DNA of 44,576 bases from Candidatus Nealsoniibacteriota bacterium (GTDB taxonomy: Bacteria > Patescibacteriota > Minisyncoccia > Minisyncoccales > MHMH01): assembly GCA_016181965.1 (NCBI GenBank), contig JACOYH010000002.1:1-44576 (forward strand), given 5' to 3'. The position numbers and the translations under genes are program-made. Below are positions 36,393-44,576 of this stretch, piece by piece. Position 1 is the first letter of the stretch. Each line of letters begins with the position of its first letter. Below the pieces are notes generated by a model that ran no database searches, was not told the DNA's origin, and saw only the letters and a program-made list of their open reading frames with translations.

Positions 36393-38822
36393 ATGAATAA
36401 ATATAATCCGCAAAAAATTGAAGCAAAATGGCAGAAAGAGTGGGAGAAGAAAAAGCGGCACGAAACAAAAGATAGGGCAGAAGGCAAGAAGAATTTCTAT
36501 CATCTGGTGATGTTCCCCTACCCCTCGGGCGATCTCCATATTGGCCATTGGTACAACTTTGCTCCAGCCGACGTTTACGCCCGCTTTAAGAAAATGCAGG
36601 GTTTTAACGTTATGTCGCCGATTGGCTTTGACGCTTTTGGCTTGCCCGCGGAAAATGCGGCCATTAAGAGGGGCATCCATCCAAGGGACTGGACCGAAAA
36701 AAACATCAAGAAAATGCGAAAGCAGCTTCAGTCCATGGGCAATATGTATGATTGGTCGAGGGAGGTTGTTACCTGCGAGCCAGAGTATTACAAATGGACC
36801 CAATGGATGTTTTTGCAGTTATATAAAAAGGGACTTGCTTATAAGGCCAAAGTGCCGGCCAATTTTTGCCCCTCGTGTAAAACTGTTTTAGCCAACGAGC
36901 AGGTCGCGGGAGGAAAATGCGAAAGGTGCGATTCGGAGGTAATCCAAAAAGAAATTAATCAATGGATGTTTAAGATATCTGATTACGCCGAACGGCTTCT
37001 CAAAGAGATTGACGATTTGGACTGGCCAGAGACCACCAAAATAATGCAAAAAAATTGGATTGGCAAGTCAGAGGGATACAATATTAAATTCGAAATTCCT
37101 GCCTGCTCCGGCGAAATTCCCGTGTTTACAACGCGGGTCGATACGCTGTTTGGCTGCACATATTTGGTGCTCGCTCCGGAACATCCGTTTATTGAAAACC
37201 ATCAAGCCGAAATCACAAATTATAAATTTGTTGAGCAGTACATTGAATCCTCAAAGAAAAAAACTGAACGCGATAGAATTTCCGAAATGGGCGAGAAAAC
37301 CGGAGTTTGCCTTGAGGGCGTTAAAGCCGTGAATCCGGTTAATGGTCGGGAAATACCCATTTTTGTTGCCGATTATGTGCTTTTCCATTATGGCACGGGA
37401 GCCGTCATGGCAGTGCCGGCTCACGACCAGCGCGATTTTGAATTCGCCCAAAAATACAATTTGCCGATTAAAATGGTCATCTGTCCCAATTATCCCAAAA
37501 ATATTTGCCCGATTTTAGACCGGGCCTTTGAAGACGAGGGCTTTTTGGTTGATTCAGACAGGTTTACCGGCATGCCTTCAAAAGAAGCAAGGCAAAGAAT
37601 CGGCGAGTGGCTGGAAAGCCGAAAAAAGGCAGAGAAGAAAATTTACTACCGCCTGCGGGACTGGCTCATTTCTCGACAAAGGTATTGGGGAGCGCCAATT
37701 CCCATGATTCTCTGTCAGCAATGTGGCTGGCAGCCGGTTGATGAGAAAGACCTGCCTGTTCTTCTGCCTGCCCTGAAGGATTTCCGGCCTACGGGTGAGG
37801 GAAAATCACCCCTGGCCAAGGCCGATAAGTTTGTCAGCGTCGCTTGCCCGAAATGCGGAGGGCAAGCCGAACGCGAAACCGATACTATGGATACTTTTGT
37901 TTGTTCTTCTTGGTATTTTTTCCGCTACGCCGATCCGCGCAATAAAGAAATGTTTGCCAGCAAAGAAAAATTAAATGCCTGGCTGCCCGTTAATATGTAT
38001 ATCGGCGGAGCCGAGCACTCGGTTTTGCATCTGCTTTACTCAAGATTTTTCACCAAAGCCATGCAAGACCAAAATTTCATTGATTTTGCCGAGCCCTTTT
38101 TACGGCTCCGTCATCAGGGAATTATTTTGGGCCCGGACGGCCAAAAAATGTCAAAGTCGCGGGGCAATGTAGTTGATCCCGACGAGCAGGTGAAAAAGTA
38201 CGGCGCAGACGCGGTCAGAATGTATCTTTGTTTTATGGGTCCCTACAATCAAGGCGGGCCTTGGAATCCCAATGGACTGGTGGGCATTCAGAGATTTTTA
38301 CAGAGAACATGGGATATTATAAACTCAAAGACCAAAGCAAAAACTGAAAACCAATATATAGAAATAGAAAAACTTTTACATAAAACCATCAAAAAAGTCA
38401 CCGAAGACATAGAGGGGCTAAGATTTAATACAGCCGTGTCTTCTTTAATGATATTAATCAATGAAATATCAAAACAACCAGAGGCATTGAAAATCGAAAA
38501 TTGGAAGTCGATAGTTCAATTAATGGCGCCCTTTGTGCCTCATTTTGCCGAAGAATTATGGCAACAGCTTGACTTCAAGGATTCCGTTCACAGCCAGTCG
38601 TGGCCGGTTTACGACTCCGGATTAGTTAAAGAAAAAACGGCGCTCATTATTGTTCAGGTTAATGGCCGCGTCCGGGACAAAATTGAGGTGCCGGCCGATC
38701 TGCCCGAGGGGCAGATTAGAGACCTTGCTTTTTCCAGTAAAAAAGCGCAGAATTGGATAGATGGGAAAAAGCCAAAGAAGATAATATTCGTGCCAAATAA
38801 GCTCATCAATATTGTAATTTAG
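36393..38822 (+). CDS. leuS: Leucyl-tRNA synthetase
   Basis: The 809-residue class I enzyme starts MNKYNPQKIEAKWQKEW. It has YPSGDLHIGHWYNF (intact HIGH), an editing domain with FTTRVDTLFGCTYLVLAPEH and GTGAVMAVPAHDQRD, SSWYFFRYADP, GGAEHSVLHLLYSRF, GQKMSKSRGNVVDPDE and the C-terminal anticodon part ending VNGRVRDKIEVP. Two CxxC pairs in the zinc domain are present (CPKCGG, CPSCK). The start at 36393 fits the family. glmS follows 1 nt after the stop. Confidence 0.97.
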   Translation: MNKYNPQKIEAKWQKEWEKKKRHETKDRAEGKKNFYHLVMFPYPSGDLHIGHWYNFAPADVYARFKKMQGFNVMSPIGFDAFGLPAENAAIKRGIHPRDWTEKNIKKMRKQLQSMGNMYDWSREVVTCEPEYYKWTQWMFLQLYKKGLAYKAKVPANFCPSCKTVLANEQVAGGKCERCDSEVIQKEINQWMFKISDYAERLLKEIDDLDWPETTKIMQKNWIGKSEGYNIKFEIPACSGEIPVFTTRVDTLFGCTYLVLAPEHPFIENHQAEITNYKFVEQYIESSKKKTERDRISEMGEKTGVCLEGVKAVNPVNGREIPIFVADYVLFHYGTGAVMAVPAHDQRDFEFAQKYNLPIKMVICPNYPKNICPILDRAFEDEGFLVDSDRFTGMPSKEARQRIGEWLESRKKAEKKIYYRLRDWLISRQRYWGAPIPMILCQQCGWQPVDEKDLPVLLPALKDFRPTGEGKSPLAKADKFVSVACPKCGGQAERETDTMDTFVCSSWYFFRYADPRNKEMFASKEKLNAWLPVNMYIGGAEHSVLHLLYSRFFTKAMQDQNFIDFAEPFLRLRHQGIILGPDGQKMSKSRGNVVDPDEQVKKYGADAVRMYLCFMGPYNQGGPWNPNGLVGIQRFLQRTWDIINSKTKAKTENQYIEIEKLLHKTIKKVTEDIEGLRFNTAVSSLMILINEISKQPEALKIENWKSIVQLMAPFVPHFAEELWQQLDFKDSVHSQSWPVYDSGLVKEKTALIIVQVNGRVRDKIEVPADLPEGQIRDLAFSSKKAQNWIDGKKPKKIIFVPNKLINIVI

Positions 38823-38823
38823 C

Positions 38824-40650
38824 ATGTGCGGCATAGTTGGCTATATCGGCAAGCAAAGAGATATTAAAGTTGGTTTGGCGGCCCTGAAGCGGCTGGAATA
38901 CCGAGGGTATGATTCAGCCGGGCTGGCCGTTTTTGATTCGGCCAAAAATCAAGTGCTCTGCGTTAAAACCATAGGCAGAATAGAGGCATTGGAAAATGAA
39001 ATCGCCAACAGCGGGTTGCAGCTCAACGGCAGTCCTGCTCTTTTCCATACCAGATGGGCCACTCACGGCGGCGTAACGCAGGCCAATGCCCACCCCCATC
39101 ACGACTGCAAGGGAAATATTTGGCTCGTGCATAATGGGATAATTGAAAATTATAAAGAATTGAAAGAAATGTTGGAAGGCGAGGGCCATAAATTTTTGTC
39201 AGAAACCGATACCGAAGTCGCCGCTCATTTGATAGAGAAATTTTTTAACGGCAATCTCGAGGAAGCCGTTAGAAAAGCAATTAAATTAATAAAGGGAGCT
39301 TACGCTCTGGCCGTCATTTCCCGCGACGATCCCCAAAAACTTATTGCCGCTCGTCTTTCCAGTCCCTTGATCGTTGGTATTTCTGAGCATGACGGGTATA
39401 TTGTGGCTTCCGACTCTGCGGCGGTTGCCCTGTATGCCAAGCAAATCGTTCAATTGGAGGATAATGAAATTGCCGTGATGAACTCGCATGATTTTTACAT
39501 ACTTAAAGAAAAGCAGCCCGAAGACCTAGAAATGACCGCCCAAGACATTCAAAAGGGAAACTATCCGCATTACATGCTGAAAGAAATCATGGAACAGCCG
39601 GAGGCCCTCGAAAACTCCCTAAAAGGCCGTCTGATTGTTAATGAGGGACTGGCTAAGCTTGGCGGTTTGCAAAATGTGGCCGATCAACTCTTAAAAATAA
39701 AGCGTTTGCGAATTGTTGCCTGCGGCACGGCTTTTCACGCCGCCATGATAGGCAAATATATGCTAGAGGAATATGCCGGCATTCCGACAGAAGTTGATAT
39801 TGCTTCCGAGTTTAGATACCGAAAACCGATTCTTGAAGAGAATTCGGCGTTTTTGTGCGTTTCCCAGTCGGGCGAAACAGCCGATACCTTGGCCGCTTTG
39901 CGAGAAGCGAAGAGAAGGGGCATTTTAACTTTGGGCATTGTCAACGCCGTCGGCTCGAGTATCGTTCGAGAAACGGACGCGGGAATTTATAATCACATCG
40001 GCCCGGAAATTGGAGTGGCGGCCACCAAATCATTTCTCTCGCAGCTGTCGGTTTTGGCTCTCTTGACCATCTATCTGGGCAGACAAAGAAATTTGAGCGT
40101 GATCAAGGGGCAAAGAATCGCCGGCGATCTTCAGGTATTGCCAAATCTTGTGGGAGAGATTTTACAAAAGAGCGATGAAATCAAGGCCTTGGCAGAGAAA
40201 TATTCAAAATACAATAATTTTATTTTCTTGGGCAGAAAATATAATTATCCCATTGCGCTGGAGGGAGCCCTTAAATTAAAAGAAATTGCCTATTATATCC
40301 ATGCCGAAGGTTATCCGGGCGGTGAAATGAAGCATGGCCCCTTGGCGCTGACCGACGAAAATCTCCCGTTCCTTTTTATTGTTCCCTCGGATAGCGTTTA
40401 TGAAAAAATGCTTTCCAACATCGAGGAGGTCAAGGCAAGGGGCGGTAAGACCATAGCCATAGCCACCGAAGGCGATGAAAAGATAAGAGAATTAGTTGAT
40501 GATGTTGTTTATATACCAAAAACCTCGGAAATGCTGACGCCTATTTTGAGCGCCGTGCCTCTTCAGCTCTTTGCTTATCATATGGGGGTTTTGAGGGGTT
40601 GCGATGTGGATAAGCCCAGAAATTTAGCGAAGTCAGTAACTGTAGAGTAA
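38824..40650 (+). CDS. glmS: Glucosamine-6-phosphate synthase (isomerizing)
   Basis: GlmS makes glucosamine-6-phosphate from fructose-6-phosphate and glutamine, the first step to UDP-GlcNAc. The 608-residue protein starts MCGIVGYIGKQ, with Cys as the N-terminal nucleophile, then RWATHGGVTQANAHPH in the glutaminase half. It has the two SIS sugar-binding domains (VACGTAFHAAMIGKYMLE, CVSQSGETADTLAAL and HAEGYPGGEMKHGPLAL) and ends with the conserved DKPRNLAKSVTVE. The usual glmS ribozyme is not seen upstream, where the gene directly follows leuS. Confidence 0.98.
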   Translation: MCGIVGYIGKQRDIKVGLAALKRLEYRGYDSAGLAVFDSAKNQVLCVKTIGRIEALENEIANSGLQLNGSPALFHTRWATHGGVTQANAHPHHDCKGNIWLVHNGIIENYKELKEMLEGEGHKFLSETDTEVAAHLIEKFFNGNLEEAVRKAIKLIKGAYALAVISRDDPQKLIAARLSSPLIVGISEHDGYIVASDSAAVALYAKQIVQLEDNEIAVMNSHDFYILKEKQPEDLEMTAQDIQKGNYPHYMLKEIMEQPEALENSLKGRLIVNEGLAKLGGLQNVADQLLKIKRLRIVACGTAFHAAMIGKYMLEEYAGIPTEVDIASEFRYRKPILEENSAFLCVSQSGETADTLAALREAKRRGILTLGIVNAVGSSIVRETDAGIYNHIGPEIGVAATKSFLSQLSVLALLTIYLGRQRNLSVIKGQRIAGDLQVLPNLVGEILQKSDEIKALAEKYSKYNNFIFLGRKYNYPIALEGALKLKEIAYYIHAEGYPGGEMKHGPLALTDENLPFLFIVPSDSVYEKMLSNIEEVKARGGKTIAIATEGDEKIRELVDDVVYIPKTSEMLTPILSAVPLQLFAYHMGVLRGCDVDKPRNLAKSVTVE

Positions 40651-40657
40651 ATTTTAT

Positions 40658-42313
40658 ATGGAAGAAATTTTATCAAATCAATCGGGGAAAAAGGTAATTC
40701 TGCTTGGCAATGACGCTGTGGCACGGGGCGCTTTGGAGGCGGGAGTGCAGTTTGTTGCCACGTATCCGGGCACGCCGGCCTCGGAAATCGGCAATACTTT
40801 TTACCGCATTGCCCAAAAGGCAAAAGTGCATTTTGAGTTTTCAACTAATGAAAAGTTGGCCATGGAAGCTGGCGTGGGGGCGTCGTTTGCCGGACTGAAG
40901 ACATTAGTCGCCATGAAAAATTTTGGTTTGAATGTGGCAATCGAAGCGCTGCTGCCTTTTGTTTATACGGGGGTTAAGGGACCCACTGTTGTTATGGTTT
41001 CTGACGACCCTTCGTGCTACAGCTCGGCCCAAACAGAGGAGAATACCCGGGCTTTTTCTTATTTGGCGCGTATTCCGACCCTCGAGCCCGCAGACGTTGC
41101 AGAATGCAAAGAGTTTACTAAACTGGCGTTTGAAATTTCGGAAAAATTCAAAGTACCGGTTCTTTTGCGCCTGACAACAAGAGTGTCGCACCAAAAAATG
41201 CCGATCGTGCTTGGGCAAGTAACCACCAATACATCCCTAGTCAAGGGCAAGTTTGTAAAAGACGCGCGTCAGTTTGTGACTATGCCGCCGCGTGTTTTAG
41301 AAATGAAAGAAGAGCTTTTACAGAAAAATAAAGAGATAAGGAAATTTTTTGAAAAAAGCAAAATCAATAAATTTGAAAAGGCCGCCCCGTCTGGCGCGGG
41401 CATAATTGTTTCCGGCGTTGCTTATTTATATGTGCGCGAGGCGTTGGCGCAACTCAATCTTGCTTTGCCTGTTTTGAAAATCGGCTCTTTTTATCCCTTT
41501 CCCAAACAAACAGCGCAGAAATTTATTAAGACGCTTAAAAAGGTTTTGGTTGTTGAGGAGCTTGACCCATATTTGGCAAAAGAAGTTAAAGAGGCGGCCC
41601 AAGAGACAAAATGCAAGGCGAGAATTTTTTCTAAAGAATGGCTGCCCGAAACCGGCGAACTGAATACCGACATCGTGGCTTTGGCCGTTGCTAAGCTGGC
41701 CGGCAGACGGTATCAGCTGCCAAGCATAAAACACCAGATTCCCGATTTAAAAAGAAGGCCGCAACTTTGCCCGGGCTGTCCCTACTGGCTGGTTTTTGCC
41801 GGAGTCAAAAAGGCCGTAAATGAAAAGGAAGTTGTTTTCGGAGGCGACATCGGCTGTTATATGCTGGCCGGCGGCGCTCCCCATTTTTTGCAGGATTATC
41901 TTTCTTGTATGGGGTCGTCCATTGGCATTGCTCACGGCATAAAAAAGGCGACCGGGCAAAAGCTAATAAGTTTTATTGGCGACGGCACTTTCTTTCATGC
42001 GGGCATTCCCGCTCTGATTAATACGGTCTACAATGGCTCCAACCCTCTGATTATTATTTTGGATAACCGAACCACCGCCATGACCGGGCACCAGCCCAAT
42101 CCCAGTGTTCCCGGTTCGAATATATCTTCCAGCGTGGCGATAGAAGACGTTGCGCGAGGGTGCGGGGTAAAACATCTTAAAGTTATTGATCCGGTCATGC
42201 AAGACGAGTTTATCAAAACGATTCGGGAGTTTATTACCAAGCCCGAGGTGTCGGTAATCATTGCGCGCCGCCCTTGTATTTTTGTAAAACCAAAAGATGA
42301 ACAAAAAAATTAA
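40658..42313 (+). CDS. iorA: Indolepyruvate:ferredoxin oxidoreductase alpha subunit, without ferredoxin domain
   Basis: IorA with IorB oxidatively decarboxylates aryl pyruvates with CoA, TPP and ferredoxin. The 551 residues have the N-terminal domain (LLGNDAVARGALEAGVQFVATYPGTPASEI), the swivel domain and the TPP-binding part PQLCPGCPYWLVFAGVKK, GGDIGCYM, SFIGDGTFFHAGIPALINTVYNG and ILDNRTTAMTGHQPNPS. The C-terminal two-cluster [4Fe-4S] domain of typical IorA is missing; the chain ends at ARRPCIFVKPKDEQKN. Electron transfer to ferredoxin may use another protein. It overlaps iorB by 17 nt. Confidence 0.9.
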   Translation: MEEILSNQSGKKVILLGNDAVARGALEAGVQFVATYPGTPASEIGNTFYRIAQKAKVHFEFSTNEKLAMEAGVGASFAGLKTLVAMKNFGLNVAIEALLPFVYTGVKGPTVVMVSDDPSCYSSAQTEENTRAFSYLARIPTLEPADVAECKEFTKLAFEISEKFKVPVLLRLTTRVSHQKMPIVLGQVTTNTSLVKGKFVKDARQFVTMPPRVLEMKEELLQKNKEIRKFFEKSKINKFEKAAPSGAGIIVSGVAYLYVREALAQLNLALPVLKIGSFYPFPKQTAQKFIKTLKKVLVVEELDPYLAKEVKEAAQETKCKARIFSKEWLPETGELNTDIVALAVAKLAGRRYQLPSIKHQIPDLKRRPQLCPGCPYWLVFAGVKKAVNEKEVVFGGDIGCYMLAGGAPHFLQDYLSCMGSSIGIAHGIKKATGQKLISFIGDGTFFHAGIPALINTVYNGSNPLIIILDNRTTAMTGHQPNPSVPGSNISSSVAIEDVARGCGVKHLKVIDPVMQDEFIKTIREFITKPEVSVIIARRPCIFVKPKDEQKN

Positions 42314-42890
42314 ACCATACAATATTGTCATTGTCGGAACTGGAGGACAAGGGCTGATTACTCTTTTACAGGTGCTGGCGGAGGCCGCCATGGCCGAGGG
42401 CCATGATTTTAAGACGTCAGAACTTCATGGCTTGTCCCAGCGGGGCGGTTCGGTAGAAGTGCATGTGCGCCTTGGCGCGAAGGTTCATTCGCCGATTGTG
42501 CCGCTGGCAAAGGCCGATTTGATTTTTGCATTAGAAGCGCAGGAGGCCCTGCGAGCGATAAAGTTTAGCCATCCCAAAAGCATTTTCCTGATTAATAAGC
42601 AAATCATTCCCATACCCTTGCAAAAAGCCCTGACCGGAGAAGAAATTATGAACCATGTGAAAAAAACCAGTAAAGCAGCAAAATTGGTGCCGGCTTTCGA
42701 GATTTGCAAAGAAAAGCTCGGAAAGGGCGTAACCTCCGGTATTTATTTGATAAGCTTGGCTGTCTCGAGAGGATTTTTGCCGTTGTCTCCCGAAGCAGTG
42801 TTAGGGGCCATGAAAAAAGTGATGCCCGAGAAATATTTGGCTTTAAACATTAAAACATTCGATCTGGCTAAGACCTATGAAGAAAAATAA
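42297..42890 (+). CDS. iorB: Indolepyruvate:ferredoxin oxidoreductase beta subunit
   Basis: The 197-residue gamma-type domain protein has NIVIVGTGGQGLITLLQVLAEAAMAEG, TSELHGLSQRGGSVEVHVRLG and a long helical end, as in IorB and the gamma domain of 2-oxoacid oxidoreductases. It forms the complex with IorA, encoded directly upstream with a 17-nt overlap. The next gene overlaps by 14 nt. Confidence 0.92.
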   Translation: MNKKIKPYNIVIVGTGGQGLITLLQVLAEAAMAEGHDFKTSELHGLSQRGGSVEVHVRLGAKVHSPIVPLAKADLIFALEAQEALRAIKFSHPKSIFLINKQIIPIPLQKALTGEEIMNHVKKTSKAAKLVPAFEICKEKLGKGVTSGIYLISLAVSRGFLPLSPEAVLGAMKKVMPEKYLALNIKTFDLAKTYEEK

Positions 42891-43872
42891 AAAGGCCTGC
42901 CCTGAGCAAAGTCGAAGGGTTGTTTGTTTGGGAGGAGGCAACGCTATGCCCAAGGTAGTGATAGGAGGTCTCAAAAAATATCCCGTTAAAATATCGGCGA
43001 TTTCGGCAATGCTGGACAGCGGCGGTTCGGCTGGCAGGGAAAGGAAGGAGTATCAAACCCAAGTGGCTTTCGGCGATTTCCGCAGGGCGGCTCTTGCCCT
43101 ATCAGAGAGCAGTCAGAAAGACAAGGACCGTTTTGCTTATCGATATAAGTCGGGCCCTTTGGCCGGCCATGTTATGGCCAATATGTATTGCTCAACCGGC
43201 GCCATGATGACGTTTGACGGAAAATTTGAAAAGGCCATTGAAGATTTAGTAGAAGACATCAGGGATGATTTAAAAATTTCGCCGCAGCACAAGGTATTGC
43301 CATCGACATTAGATAATGCCCATTTGGCGGCTGAACTGGAAGACGGAACAATGGTTTTAGGAGAAGCGAATATTGATGTCCCAAGGCACGAGGGAGCGCT
43401 CAAAATTAAAAAGGTCTTTTTAACGCCGAAAGCCAAGGCCTATCCAAAAGCCGTTCAAGAAATTAACAAGGCGGACCTGATAGTCATCGGCCCGGGCGAC
43501 CTCTATTCTTCACTCGCCCAGATTTTACTGGTAGACGGCATAGCGGCGGCGATTAGAAAGAGTCGGGCAAAAAAGGTTTACATCTGCAACATAATGACAA
43601 AGCACGGCGAAACCAATAACTTTTCGGTTGCTGATTTCGCCGGTGAAATAGAAAAAATGCTGGGATCGGAATTGGACTACGTGCTTTACAACACCGCAGT
43701 TCCCGATAATGAGACCTTGCGAAATTCTAAACGAACACATAGGGCATTATTGGCGCCGGTTGCTTTTGCTAAAGATCTCCCCATGGCCAAGTTTCTCGGA
43801 AGGCGCTTGTTGAGCCGGGGGACAATCGAACACGACGCGGCAAAAATAGCCAAGGCCCTGCTTGTTTTATGA
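42877..43872 (+). CDS. YvcK/CofD-family protein (gluconeogenesis factor type) with a short repeat insertion
   Basis: YvcK-like proteins share the fold of the lactyl-phosphotransferase CofD and act in carbon and cell-wall control. The 331 residues show CLGGGNAMPKVVIGGLKKYP, LDSGGSAGRERKEY, the VIGPGDLYSSLAQILLVDGIAAAI signature and YICNIMTKHGETNNFSVADF. Residues 6-14 (KACPEQSRR) come from a 26-bp repeat common in other genomes, inserted between the Met-Lys start and VVCLGGGN. The gene overlaps iorB by 14 nt and the next gene by ATGA. Confidence 0.88.
   Translation: MKKNKKACPEQSRRVVCLGGGNAMPKVVIGGLKKYPVKISAISAMLDSGGSAGRERKEYQTQVAFGDFRRAALALSESSQKDKDRFAYRYKSGPLAGHVMANMYCSTGAMMTFDGKFEKAIEDLVEDIRDDLKISPQHKVLPSTLDNAHLAAELEDGTMVLGEANIDVPRHEGALKIKKVFLTPKAKAYPKAVQEINKADLIVIGPGDLYSSLAQILLVDGIAAAIRKSRAKKVYICNIMTKHGETNNFSVADFAGEIEKMLGSELDYVLYNTAVPDNETLRNSKRTHRALLAPVAFAKDLPMAKFLGRRLLSRGTIEHDAAKIAKALLVL
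42895..42920. repeat. Short intragenic repeat encoding ACPEQSRR in the YvcK-like gene
   Basis: The sequence from 42895 to 42920 (CCCTGAGCAAAGTCGAAGGG core, 42900-42919) belongs to the widespread repeat family whose translations read CPEQSRRV or, on the other strand, PSTLLRAG. It is an imperfect inverted repeat (CCCT..AGGG arms) within the first codons of the gene. Confidence 0.8.
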
Positions 43873-44576
43873 CAAAGCCGCTCAAAGCCATTATATTAGC
43901 TGCCGGAGAGAGTTCTCGTTTTTGGCCGCTTAATAGAGAACACAAATCGCTCACTCAAATTGCGGGCCAACCTTTGATTGCCCATACTATTAAAAGTTTG
44001 GAAGAGAAGGGAATATGTCATACTGTAGTGATTCAAGGAGCGCATAAAGATATTGAAGAAGCGTTGGGCGAGCGGCAAGGCGTCAGTTATCTTGTTCAGC
44101 CGAAAGCCACGGGCATGGGCGATGCCATAGCCATGGCGCAAGGAGCAGAGGCATCTTTGGTTTTCAACGCGCATAGAGTTGATGCCGGCGGCGATAGCCA
44201 AAAGATAATGGAGAAAGCAGAAACAAGCGGGGCTGGATTAATATTGCAAGGCGCCGAAACCAATCAGCCACAGCTCTACGGGATAGCGGAATTTGAGGGC
44301 GACAGGGTGAAAGGCGTTGTTGAAAAGCCGGCGCCAGAAAACGCGCCTTCAAATGTGCGCGTTGTGGGGAGCTACTTGTTGCCGCCTGATTTTCCGGAAT
44401 ATCATAAAAAGGCGGCGGCAGGCCATTATAGCTTCGAAGAAGCGCTTAATCTTTATGTCAAAGAAAAAGACGCGCGGATAGTGATGGCTGGAACAAGCGG
44501 CCATTCTCTTAAATATCCTTGGCAATTGTTTGAGATCGTAAAATATCTTCTGGACGCAAATCTCAAGGGCCAAGAA
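43869..44576 (+). CDS. Sugar-1-phosphate nucleotidylyltransferase, cut by the window edge
   Basis: The visible 236 residues begin MTKPLKAIILAAGESSRFWPLNREHKSL, the signature of NTP transferases (GxGxRxxPLT type), then GQPLIAHTIKSLEEKGI, QPKATGMGDAIAMAQG and VVEKPAP. This matches glucose-1-phosphate thymidylyl/uridylyltransferases or the N-terminal half of GlmU-like bifunctional enzymes. It overlaps the previous gene by ATGA. With glmS upstream it may make UDP-GlcNAc, but the C-terminal domain that would decide is outside the window. Confidence 0.85.
   Translation, partial: MTKPLKAIILAAGESSRFWPLNREHKSLTQIAGQPLIAHTIKSLEEKGICHTVVIQGAHKDIEEALGERQGVSYLVQPKATGMGDAIAMAQGAEASLVFNAHRVDAGGDSQKIMEKAETSGAGLILQGAETNQPQLYGIAEFEGDRVKGVVEKPAPENAPSNVRVVGSYLLPPDFPEYHKKAAAGHYSFEEALNLYVKEKDARIVMAGTSGHSLKYPWQLFEIVKYLLDANLKGQE

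Noticed and set aside
38700-38823. A glmS ribozyme upstream of glmS
   Set aside because: leuS coding sequence runs to 1 nt before the glmS start, leaving no room for a ribozyme leader.

Overview
The window looks like a piece of a Candidate Phyla Radiation (Patescibacteria, probably Parcubacteria-type) genome. The evidence is tight gene packing with many 1-17 nt overlaps, standard-code use of TGA as stop, a short membrane-anchored MurE-type ligase, archaeal-flavoured genes (Elp3, archease/RtcB, endonuclease Q, an EF-Tu domain II-like protein), half-size or trimmed proteins and no biosynthetic operons. The lineage is inferred from gene content; no 16S gene is present.

Layout. 1-2170: uvrB (minus, cut by the left edge) and an orphan small metallopeptidase-like gene with its own signals. 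2176-6676: ruvA, a broken murE, archease, rtcB and a NIF3-family gene. 6666-10900: elp3 divergent from a Trm9-like methyltransferase, tRNA-Arg(CCG), a SLOG-fold gene, an EF-Tu domain II-like protein, a zinc-ribbon protein and a small membrane protein. 10893-18283: amino-acid permease, endonuclease Q, a type IV prepilin (minus), MEMO1-like, DUF1858, a flippase-like membrane protein, a half MFS protein and PolX. 18334-20157 (minus): smpB, ssrA (tmRNA), infC, rpmI, rplT. 20196-34609: argS, ileS, recO, a surface protein, glyS, M16 peptidase, AI-2E-type permease, rsmI, a small membrane protein (minus), metG and tatD. 34575-36392: an accessory island with GC-rich foreign genes, palindromes and terminators. 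36393-44576: leuS, glmS, iorA, iorB, a CofD/YvcK protein and a sugar nucleotidylyltransferase cut by the right edge.

Functional themes are translation quality (five class I/II aminoacyl-tRNA synthetases, tmRNA-SmpB, IF3-L35-L20, wobble-uridine modification, RsmI, RNA ligation) and DNA repair (UvrB, RuvA, RecO, PolX, EndoQ, TatD). Metabolism is limited to ferredoxin-type 2-oxoacid oxidation (IorAB) and amino-sugar supply (GlmS plus a nucleotidylyltransferase).

The main oddities are as follows. (1) A complete histidine-phosphatase domain is inserted inside IleRS. (2) A roughly 1.05-kb GC-rich insertion at the 3' end of tatD is bounded by 17-bp direct repeats and leaves a displaced tatD tail. 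(3) A related 23-bp palindrome sits upstream of three orphan-gene cassettes, each with its own strong ribosome binding site. (4) Many small palindromes and repeats lie in frame inside genes (murE, elp3, argS, cofD). (5) A 13-bp duplication rewrites the ArgRS C-terminus. (6) murE has two frame breaks. (7) smpB overlaps the tmRNA 5' end. (8) Several operon-leading genes have a -10-like box only 5-8 nt before the start codon, which suggests leaderless mRNAs.
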